Assembly: GCA_037440405.1 (NCBI GenBank)
Contig: JBBIUE010000008.1
Coordinates: 1-64,000, forward strand
Direction of reading: 5' to 3'
From: JANMGV01 sp037440405
GTDB lineage: Bacteria > Planctomycetota > Planctomycetia > Pirellulales > Pirellulaceae
Length of the DNA stretch: 64,000 nucleotides
The first letter of the stretch is position 1, and every line of letters begins with the position of its first letter. Both the position numbers and the translations under genes were made by a program. The notes beneath the pieces were generated by a model. It did no database searches, was not told the origin of the DNA, and saw nothing but the letters and a program-made list of their open reading frames with translations. Of the stretch, positions 52,200 through 61,400 are shown piece by piece.

Positions 52200-55100
52200 T
52201 CCGGGACCTCATCCATCAATGGAGCTAAGGATCGATCAATGTTGGCGATTTGTTCATAGTAGTGCCATCGATCGTGAATATCGCGCTGGGCCAATTGAAG
52301 CAATTGTTCCGCCCGCTCTGGCTGGCTTCGCAGCAACATCGAGAAGCGGGCCTCCTTTTCCGCGACTTGACGGAACGGTATGCTCGGCTTTTTCGAATCG
52401 AGATGAAATGGTTTGCCTCCTTGATGCGCGACTCGCGGATCGTAACGATACAAGGGCCAGTATCCGCTATTGACCAGTTCCTTTTGATGGCTCATTCCCG
52501 TCGACAAATCTATGCCATGGGCAATGCAGGGACTGTACGCGAGGATCAAGGACGGTCCGTGGTAGCTTTGTGCTTCCTGAAAAACTCGAATCGTTTGGAG
52601 TGGATGCGCTCCGATAGCGATTTGGGCGACATAAACATGTCCATAAGCCATGGCGATCATGCCGATATCCTTCTTCGTGATCCCTCGCCCAGATGCCGCA
52701 AACTTAGCCACCGCAGCTCGCGGTGTCGATTTCGAAGCTTGTCCTCCCGTGTTCGAATACACTTCGGTGTCGAGAACCAAGACGTTGACATTGCGCCCCG
52801 AGGCCAGAACATGATCCAAACCTCCGAAACCGATATCGTACGCCCAGCCATCGCCGCCGACGATCCACACATCGCGAGGCACCAAAGCATCGGAAAGCGA
52901 ATGCAGTAAACGCAAATCCTGATCAACCGCATTGTTGATCGTGATCAAACGCTTTAGCTCGAAAACTCGCTCGCGTTGGGCAGCGTAGTATTTCTCGTCG
53001 GGCGATTCGCGAGCCAACAGAGAATCGACCAGTGCTGTTGGAAAGTGGACGGCTAATTTTTCAAGCTGCCTGCGAGCTAACTGCTCTTGTTTGTCGAGGG
53101 CAAGCCGGATGCCCAATCCGAACTCTGCGTTGTCCTCGAACAAAGAGTTTGCCCAAGCCGGTCCGCGGCCCTCGCGATTCTGAGTCCACGGAGTCGTCGG
53201 CAAATTGCCACCGTAAATGGAAGAGCAACCAGTGGCATTGGCAATGATGCTCCGATCGCCGAATAGCTGTGAAAGCAATTTCAGGTACGGTGTCTCTCCG
53301 CACCCAGCACACGCTCCTGAAAACTCAAACAGAGGCAGCAATCGCTGAGAGCCTTTCACTGTCCCAACATCTAACAGAGTGCGATCTGTATCTGGCAAAG
53401 TCAGGAAGTACTCAAATCGTTCTCGCTCGCGCTGCCAAATATCCTTTTTCGGTACCATGTTGATCGCTTTGATGCGAATGGCTTCCTTGCTGCGAGCAGG
53501 ACAAACGTCGACGCAGACTCCGCAGCCTGTGCAGTCGTCTGGCGCGACTTGAATGGTCATCGAATGGTCGTGCAGATCCTTGCCGGACCAAGGAATGGTC
53601 AAAAAGTGTTCAGGTGGTGTTTGAATGACGGCAGACGGGAAGCTCTTCATGCGAATCGCTGCGTGCGGACAAACAAGTGCGCACAGCCCGCACTGAATGC
53701 ACAATTCCGCCTTCCATTCCGGAATCTCTGCAGCGATGCTGCGCCGTTCGAATTTCGCCGTGCCAGTTGGAAAAGTTCCGTCAATCGGCATAGCACTCAC
53801 CGGCAGTCGATCACCGAGTCCAGCCAAGATGGATTCGATTACTCGGTACTCTTTTGGTCCATCCACTGGTAGGTTCGGCAAAACCCGCGACAGGCTGCTG
53901 TCCGAAACCGAAGGAATGGTGATTTCTTGCAGACCATGCAGCGATGCGTCAACAGCGGCAAAGTTGCGTTCAATGACGGTCGCTCCCCTCTTGCCGTATG
54001 TTTTCTCGATCGAATCCTTGATGGCTTGGATTGCTTCTTCCATTGGGAAGATCCCTGAAAGAGCAAAGTAACACGTTTGCATCACAACATTGATGCGATT
54101 GCCCAATCCGTTGCGGCGCGCCACCGATTCTGCATCGACAACGAATAATCGCATCTTTCGATCGATCAGTGTTCGCTGAACTTCACGAGGAAGCTTATCC
54201 CAGACTTGCCCCGCATCCCATGGCGAATTGAGCAGGATTGTTGCACCCGTCCTTGCTTTCTCGCACACATCCACTTTCTGCAAGAAGCCGAATTGATGGC
54301 AACCGATAAAATCGGCTTTCTGGATCAGGTAGGTCGAGCGAATCGGATGGGGAGAAAAACGCAAATGCGATACTGTCATCGCACCAGACTTTTTCGAGTC
54401 GTAAACGAAATAACCCTGAGCATGCCAGCCCGTTCGTTCAGCGATGATCTTGACGGAACTCTTCGTGGCCCCCACTGTGCCGTCGCTACCCAAGCCGTAG
54501 AACATCGCTTGACGTGTGTCGGCGAGCTCGACAATGAAGTCCGTGTCAACCTTCAAACTTCGACAAGTAACGTCATCCACAATGCCGACCGTGAATCCTC
54601 TTTTCGGTTTCGGAGCAGCTAGCTCGTCGAGAACGGCTGCGGCCATTGCCGGCGTGAACTCCTTGGAAGCAAGACCGTAGCGTCCGCCGATGATCATGGC
54701 TTGAAACCTGGGCTCCGTGGGGTGGGCGTGCCGAGCATCCGCGAAGGCCGTGACGACGTCCTGAAAAAGTGGCTCGCCTATCGCACCGGGTTCTTTGACT
54801 CGATCCAGTACGGCGATCGCTCTCACTGTTGACGGGACAACTTGAGTGAATGCATCGATCGAGAATGGCCGGAACAGACGGATTTTGATCAAACCTACCT
54901 TTTCACCACGGCGATTCAGTTCGTCGATCGCTTCTTCCGCCGCTCCGATTCCGGATCCCATCATCACGATCAGCCGCTCTGCTTCGGGATGGCCATAATA
55001 ATCGAACAACCGATATTGCCGCCCAGTGAGCTCAGCGAAACGAGCCATCGACTTTGCGACGATAGTCGGTAGCTCATCATAGAACGGATTGATGGCTTCA

Positions 55101-55783
55101 CGAGCCTGAAAGAAGACGTCCGGATTCTGTGCCGAACCCCGAAGCATCGGACGATCGGGAGACAGGGCTCGTTGTCGATGGGCATCGATGGCCTGTCGCG
55201 AGAGCATCCTATTCAAAGTGTGTGCCTTCACTTCTTCAATGGTGTTGATCTCATGCGAGGTTCGAAAGCCGTCAAAGAAGTGTAGAAAGGGAATGCGACT
55301 TTCTAGGGTCGAAGCATGAGCAATCGCAGCAAAATCCATCGCCTCCTGGACAGAACTAGAACAGAGCATGGCCCAGCCGGTAGAGCGGCAAGCCATGACG
55401 TCACTATGATCCCCAAAAATGGACAAAGCGTGCGTGGCGATGGTCCTTGCCGCGACATGGAAGACGGTCGGAGTCAGCTCGCCTGGGATCTTGTACATGT
55501 TCGGGATCATCAGGAGCAAACCCTGCGACGCCGTGAATGTCGTCGACAGTGCTCCCGCTTGTAATGCTCCGTGTACGACTCCCGCCGCTCCGCCCTCACT
55601 TTGCATCTCCACAACTTCCGGCACGGTTCCAAATAGGTTGGTCCGCCGCTCGCCGTTCCAAGCATCGGCGAATTCTCCCATAGGCGAGGCCGGTGTGATT
55701 GGATAAATCGCAATTACCTCGCTGCACTGGTAAGCAACATGCGCCACCGCTTCGTTCGCATCGACAATCATCCGCGAATTCAT
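52196..55783 (-). CDS. nifJ: Pyruvate:ferredoxin (flavodoxin) oxidoreductase
   Basis: A 1195-residue single-chain enzyme of the normal length. Order: N-terminal pyrimidine-binding domain with YPITPASPMGE and VVEMQSEGGAAG; domain II; the gamma domain with GLGSDGTVGATKSS; two ferredoxin-type clusters CIQCGLCALVCPHAAIR and CTGCGVCVDVCP; and the TPP domain with FSGACAGCGETPYLKLL, ATGCSSIYGGNLPTTPW and GGDGWAYDIGFGGLDHVLAS (each key block). It interconverts pyruvate and acetyl-CoA + CO2 with reduced ferredoxin, in the cytoplasm. It starts the nifJ-pyrD-like unit. The enzyme is oxygen-sensitive in most organisms, so a microaerobic niche or fermentative ability is suggested. Confidence 0.96.
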   Translation of the reverse strand: MNSRMIVDANEAVAHVAYQCSEVIAIYPITPASPMGEFADAWNGERRTNLFGTVPEVVEMQSEGGAAGVVHGALQAGALSTTFTASQGLLLMIPNMYKIPGELTPTVFHVAARTIATHALSIFGDHSDVMACRSTGWAMLCSSSVQEAMDFAAIAHASTLESRIPFLHFFDGFRTSHEINTIEEVKAHTLNRMLSRQAIDAHRQRALSPDRPMLRGSAQNPDVFFQAREAINPFYDELPTIVAKSMARFAELTGRQYRLFDYYGHPEAERLIVMMGSGIGAAEEAIDELNRRGEKVGLIKIRLFRPFSIDAFTQVVPSTVRAIAVLDRVKEPGAIGEPLFQDVVTAFADARHAHPTEPRFQAMIIGGRYGLASKEFTPAMAAAVLDELAAPKPKRGFTVGIVDDVTCRSLKVDTDFIVELADTRQAMFYGLGSDGTVGATKSSVKIIAERTGWHAQGYFVYDSKKSGAMTVSHLRFSPHPIRSTYLIQKADFIGCHQFGFLQKVDVCEKARTGATILLNSPWDAGQVWDKLPREVQRTLIDRKMRLFVVDAESVARRNGLGNRINVVMQTCYFALSGIFPMEEAIQAIKDSIEKTYGKRGATVIERNFAAVDASLHGLQEITIPSVSDSSLSRVLPNLPVDGPKEYRVIESILAGLGDRLPVSAMPIDGTFPTGTAKFERRSIAAEIPEWKAELCIQCGLCALVCPHAAIRMKSFPSAVIQTPPEHFLTIPWSGKDLHDHSMTIQVAPDDCTGCGVCVDVCPARSKEAIRIKAINMVPKKDIWQRERERFEYFLTLPDTDRTLLDVGTVKGSQRLLPLFEFSGACAGCGETPYLKLLSQLFGDRSIIANATGCSSIYGGNLPTTPWTQNREGRGPAWANSLFEDNAEFGLGIRLALDKQEQLARRQLEKLAVHFPTALVDSLLARESPDEKYYAAQRERVFELKRLITINNAVDQDLRLLHSLSDALVPRDVWIVGGDGWAYDIGFGGLDHVLASGRNVNVLVLDTEVYSNTGGQASKSTPRAAVAKFAASGRGITKKDIGMIAMAYGHVYVAQIAIGAHPLQTIRVFQEAQSYHGPSLILAYSPCIAHGIDLSTGMSHQKELVNSGYWPLYRYDPRVAHQGGKPFHLDSKKPSIPFRQVAEKEARFSMLLRSQPERAEQLLQLAQRDIHDRWHYYEQIANIDRSLAPLMDEVPE

Positions 55784-56480
55784 GTTTGCCCCTTGTCTCT
55801 TGTTATTCGCCTCATTGGTCGCTCATTTCTCAAGTCGCAATCAGGCGATGCGATCGGCTGCAACAACGATTACGTCTCAGTTTGGCGATCGCTCGCAACT
55901 GAAATTGTCCGTCCGCTTTACTCTGCCATGAAACTTGCCTTCGCTGCTAGGCACAACGCTGGGTACGATTCACCCGAATTCGGTGGCAATCATGGATTCC
56001 ACAGCAAGCTCGTTCAGCTACGATTCCAATCCCCATCGGAATTACGTTCAAACTCCTGCATGGTCTCAGGGCCTTCTTATCTGCGTCGCTAAAGAGCGTC
56101 TTACCTTATCAACACACCGCATTGTATGGCGACCGCTCATCATCAGCCAAGCATGGTCGATTTGAATCAATGCTCGTTGTGATAACGCAAGTTGCGACTT
56201 CGCTTCGAGGTCCATGCGTTGTCACGGAGACTTCACTGGCTAACCACGAGCTCTTAGGCACTCTCAACGTGATGCACAACAGAAGCAAAAACGTGCAGAG
56301 GCGATGCAACCGATGAATTCGGTATTACCGCACTAATAATCAGGTGCGTCAAGCTACTCACTCTGAACTGGAATTCGGTGAAAAAGTCGCTAGTTGCACT
56401 GCTTGAATGAGGGGGTGCGATTCCGATGTTGCCATCGTTAAGTCAACACAGCTTCGCTGCTCGCTAGATCGAACCGTGCC
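55784..56480. other. Divergent intergenic region (nifJ / secreted unknown)
   Basis: About 700 bases with only short ORFs. Some plus-strand ORFs (for example 55739-56092) overlap the nifJ start and have no ribosome site. No RNA motif or repeat was recognised. Confidence 0.4.
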
Positions 56481-57977
56481 ATGATCCAATTCGTCAAGCC
56501 ATCCATGTTGCTACTTACCTTTATCGCTTCAGTGTTATACATGGGCTCCTACTGCGACCTCACTGCACAGGACGTGGAAGCGCTCGCGAGTCCGCTCGAC
56601 TGCCCCAAAATCGGTGCATCAAATCCTGAAGCTGCGAGTCCTTCTCCTGAGCCGGTCTCGGCCGTGAAACAGGACCGCCCCGATGCCGCCCCTCAAAATT
56701 TCTCTCTCGAATCCACTTCTATCGACGCGCCAGGTACTCCTACCTTTTCTTTGACAGGTCCTGATGTCACCAATCCATTTGCACATCCATCCCCGCGATT
56801 TCTTGCCATTGGTAGCGATGGCTACTTGCTTCATCGCGTCCTTGGTGATGAAAAAATTGTTCTGCACAACGACCAGCTCTTGGTACTGTTCGATATACAT
56901 GAGCCCATGACGGTGGAATTGCATGCCGAGGGCTCGACACCCATCCTAGGCTCACCGATTGGAGATGGGATTTATCGGTTCTGCGTCAGTCAAGTACTCG
57001 CAATCGGTATCAACCATGTTCGTCTCAACGTCGGATTCGAGACGCCAGCTATTGGAATGAACGCTGAGACGATTCCGTTGGAGCTGGACTATCAGCCAGT
57101 TACTGATTTGGTGTCGATTCGAAACGAAAACGCTCAGCGTCGGCATTTCTTATCGAGCATATTTCGGCAACGAAACGAGTTTTCCACGACTTCCTTAGAA
57201 TTCTTCAAAAGCTTTCTTTGCAATCAATCCGGACCATATGATGTCTGCTGTCCGTATAACGAGCTTGACACCATCTTTCGCCGCAACTCAGAATCGCAAG
57301 TACAAGCCCATGGATTAGTGCCACATGTTGAGCGATCGGTTCCGTTCGGGTTTCTCGGAATCACCTTGAATGCGCAAGTGAGCCTGGATTACACGGTGAC
57401 GAAAAAAGAACCTCAGACTCGTCCGTCCATCTTTGGGGCGACTGGTTCAGAAATCGCTACTATGGCGAAGATCAGCGAGGAAGATCTCTCATTGGTTGAA
57501 GATCAGATGGCTCAGGCAGAGAACGTGTGGAAAACCAGGAAGATCGTATCGCGCGTTCAGTTCAAGTCACCAGCCGTATTCACTCGAACCGAATATGCTC
57601 GAAGTGCACAAGAAGTCCCTCAAACAGGGATGGTCCTTCTCGAAGGAATGGAATTGACGGCAACTGGTGACGGACATTGGGAGTTGACCATTCCCTACCT
57701 GGAACCCAAGACGCCCACGACACTGCATCTTCAGATTCAGCTTACCAGCGATGGCAGGACCTGGTATCCCATTACCATTCAGCCGATTCGCATCGAATCC
57801 TACACCACGAGCGATCTGGATGAGACCGCCTCATCTTCGAATGGCAAACCGATTGTGTGCAAAGGTTTCTCACCCATGTTACGCGACGCGAACGGTCTGA
57901 TCCTTCAGGCTCGCCGCCGAGGCTTTGCCGAATTCGGTTATGGCTTCTCTGCTATTCGAGAAACCTCTCGCTACTAA
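56481..57977 (+). CDS. Secreted protein of unknown function upstream of the secretin-like gene
   Basis: A 498-residue protein with a signal peptide (hydrophobic residues 9-25, cut near LTAQD) and a Pro/Ala/Ser-rich linker to about residue 110. The middle contains many strands, a Cys-containing segment (FKSFLCNQSGPYDVCCPYNE), and the end again strand-rich (LHLQIQLTSDGRTWYPI). No family is recognised. It is co-directional with the very large secretin-like gene that begins about 490 bases on, so an envelope role with it is possible. Confidence 0.65.
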   Translation: MIQFVKPSMLLLTFIASVLYMGSYCDLTAQDVEALASPLDCPKIGASNPEAASPSPEPVSAVKQDRPDAAPQNFSLESTSIDAPGTPTFSLTGPDVTNPFAHPSPRFLAIGSDGYLLHRVLGDEKIVLHNDQLLVLFDIHEPMTVELHAEGSTPILGSPIGDGIYRFCVSQVLAIGINHVRLNVGFETPAIGMNAETIPLELDYQPVTDLVSIRNENAQRRHFLSSIFRQRNEFSTTSLEFFKSFLCNQSGPYDVCCPYNELDTIFRRNSESQVQAHGLVPHVERSVPFGFLGITLNAQVSLDYTVTKKEPQTRPSIFGATGSEIATMAKISEEDLSLVEDQMAQAENVWKTRKIVSRVQFKSPAVFTRTEYARSAQEVPQTGMVLLEGMELTATGDGHWELTIPYLEPKTPTTLHLQIQLTSDGRTWYPITIQPIRIESYTTSDLDETASSSNGKPIVCKGFSPMLRDANGLILQARRRGFAEFGYGFSAIRETSRY

Positions 57978-58466
57978 CCCACACATTCATTGAGCGAGCG
58001 GCAGGCTCGCATTTGCTCATCCGAACCCGCTGCAGCCGCTTGAGATCCATGCTGGGTCCCTCACGAACGATTCGGACTGGCATGAGTCCGTCCGTCGTTC
58101 ACTTTATGCCCCAGTACTTCAGTGAAAAGCAAGATTCAGATGCCCTCGCGCGCAGCCGACCTCACTCGGTCTTTTCCTGTCGATGATAGTTGAGGCTTAC
58201 CAGCGCGAGCTTTTCGGGCTCATGCTAGCGAACTAATCATCCATTGGACAGCATTCTGTTTACGGACTTTTCTTCAACGCCCGCGCCATGGGTTCTCTCA
58301 CTCCCTTTCGGCTAAACACGATTTCTCCGTGAAATTACTAACTTCTCAACTCGACCCTACCGATTTTAGGGGTTATTCGGCGAAGAAGGACTTTGCAGCT
58401 GGCTCGGACAAACTTGCATTCGCAGCAGTTGCATTTCGGTGACCGCGCAATCCGGGGGCGTTTTCC
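57978..58466. other. Intergenic region before the secretin-like gene, with hairpin
   Basis: Nearly 490 bases without a supported gene. The hairpin GCGAGC-ggcag-GCTCGC (57994-58010), 16 bases after the stop of the preceding gene, may be a terminator without a T run. Sixteen of its bases (GCGAGCGGCAGGCTCG) recur at 58527-58542 inside the next gene's signal sequence. Confidence 0.45.
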
Positions 58467-61400
58467 GTGAGATGGAAACTATCTGCTATCGTCGTTCTTG
58501 GAGTGCTTGCGGGTTGCCTCATTCATGCGAGCGGCAGGCTCGTGCAAACAAAACCGACTCGAGAGCCGGAGCGTCTTTCCAATTTGGCATCGACTGGCGA
58601 TTTCGACGTTCCGGCGGAAATCGAGAGTTCTCCACACGGCGTTGTGCTGGCGTCAGCAACCACTTTTGTACAATCCGGCACGCCCATCCCCTTTGACATC
58701 ATCGATGACTCATCGCAGCCGGAGTGGCATTGGCAACTCACCACCATTCCAACGAAGTCGGTTTGGCTCCGGGGAAGAAAATGTAAGCTCCTCGTCAACG
58801 ACGAATCGCTTGCCGACAATCAGATTAGAGTTTCGGTAGTCTCGACGACTAAGACGACTAACTCGACTAACACGATTCAAGCGGTTGCTGGCCGACTTGA
58901 AATTCCCATTGACAGAGCGACGACCAACGAAACGCAGTTCTCGATTCTGGTCACGAAGAATGGGAACGGTATTGATGTTAAAACGCAAGCGCAAGCTTCC
59001 GCCAACACGATTTCCGTCTTCATGCCTGTGTTGGATCGCGGTCCTCGATCTCCCGACGCGGTGGAGTATCGACTGGGGGAACATTATCCGTGGAAGCCTC
59101 TGACGCAAGCCAAGATCACTCTCCAGAAGCTTTCGACTCCGCCTTACGAGCTAGGATTTAAGGTTCGTGCACACAGCGGCACCGATCGCCTTGGAAGCAT
59201 CTTGATTAGCAAAATCGGCGATGAACACCGGGTGCAGCAAAGTATCGAGTTAGCCGGTGTCTCCGCTCAACAGTTGAACGAATTCAAGCAAAATATCAGC
59301 TTACAAAACGATCGCGAAGAATTACAGTTGCACTGGTTTGCCGTGTCGCAGAACAGCAATGCACCGAATCATGTGTTCAATAATGTTCCGTTGACAATCA
59401 TCGATCAAAACGCGAGAGAGTCAGTCTCTGCAGTATCCTTTGCCAACGTGATCGCTGGAACGCAATCGATTTATCTGAGCCGACATCCTGATGGTCACTC
59501 GACCATTAAGCTAAATTGCGACATTGATCCAGCAGCCATCCTTGCTTGTCGACTCTTTTCGGCCAATACGCCCGTCAGCGAGCCACAACTCGCCGCAGCC
59601 ACCATGGAGTTCAAGAATCTGTCCCTTCCCGACGGAATATCCAATGTCACTGCACGGTTCTTCATCGGACAAAAGGAGATCATTCCTACTGGTACCGCAA
59701 CAGTCGTGGTTGACGTCAAAACAGGTGGATTCGTGGTCACCAATGTTGGACCTCAAGACTTTGGCAGTACGTTGGGGAAAGACAAAATTGTGATTGCCTT
59801 TTCGCGAACTCCGCATCTCGCCGATCCTGCGAAAAAGTTTGCGGATGCGATCACCATTCTGCACAGTCCGTCAGGCCAGTTTGATTCCCAAGGCCGATTC
59901 TCAGTTGAAACGATCGTTTCCGAAAGCTTGGATGACTCGGATACCAGGAAATTGACACTGTCGCTGCCACCAAAACCAGGCATCTATCAAGTGCGGATCG
60001 ACGGTTCGAAGCTTCGCGATGCTCACGGCAACTTCCTTGAAGTAGGTGGTACCCCCAAGCTCATCCATGTTGCGGAACTCGGTACCGGCGTGCAGCTTGC
60101 TGCGTCGACCTTTCCGGTCGTGCCGGGCGTGACTCGCGGTCAAGCGGAACACATCGAGTACCCCGAATTCCTTGCAAGTGCAACCACCTCGAAAGGCTTC
60201 AACCCGAGCGACAAGGTGGAGACTCGCGTATCGCGGTTGTACTTCTACCGGGATGCCCATCGAGTTGCACAGATTCTCAACCGCAAGGCCCAGTCTTACA
60301 ACCGGCAAGAAGTCACCGTCCGTAGGCAATTGGCCGACAAGGCGCGGCAGGAAGCGGACTCGCGAACGACGATTCGGCAGGAGGTCGAGCGGAGTGCGGT
60401 GGCCGCCGCCCAACGAACCCGCGAGTTAGAAAGTCAACTGAAAGATGTTCAGCGATCTCTTCAATCCACGCTCCAGCAACTCCAGAACGCATCGGCCAGC
60501 GGCCAGAACCCACAAGTGATCAACCAACTCGAATCGGCCGCTCGCAGCTTTGCCAATCAGGCTTCTGCCCTGGAAACGCAGATCCGTTCTGCCCGCGATA
60601 GTGAAGTTGCGGCCAATGAAAAATGGCAACAATCCCAACGCGCGGAAGACTTGGCTCGCGTCGAACAATTTCGCTTGGAAACGGCAGCCGCTCATGCCGA
60701 TCCGGATACATTCGCTCCAGGGAATCCGAAGAGCCAAGACCCAGTCGCTCGAGTCAGCATTTCCGTTATCGGCGAAGGATTGATCCATCTTCGTGGACCG
60801 CTGAAGGGTATCAACCAAGTCCGAATGATGATCGATCAGATCGATGCACCGCAAGGTCAGGTTCGCGTCAATGTCCATTCAACGCAGATCAATGGGGAAG
60901 AAGCCGCCGAGCTGGAAGCCGTGGCCAACCGCATTCAAACGTACATCGATCAGGCCCGCTTCCTGACCGTTCAATCCGGTGAAATGCTTCGCAAAGCAGT
61001 GGTTCATGTCGCTGCCATGCGGGCCGAGGAAGTTCGGGGGATGGTTGCTGCGACCAGCCAAGCGGACCGGGACGCGCTCTACCTCCACGCATTTTTTGGT
61101 CGTGACTTCATCGATGAGCTTCGAGCCATGGACTCGGAGCTCCTCCAAACCGGCAATAAATTGCTGTCGCTCCATTCCATGGACGTCACCAGCTTGTCGA
61201 GTGCACTCATGCTCTTGGCGCTGGCGAACAACAGCACTCGATTGCAGATTCTTGATGAATTCGAACGCCTAGTGCGCACTGAGCTTCCGCTGGCAGAACA
61301 GCAATACATCCACAACGCAGTCGCAGCTTGTTCCGTCGACGGATGCAACGCATGCAGGAAGCGTATTTGCAAGTGCCACCAACCACCGCCACTGTGCTTT

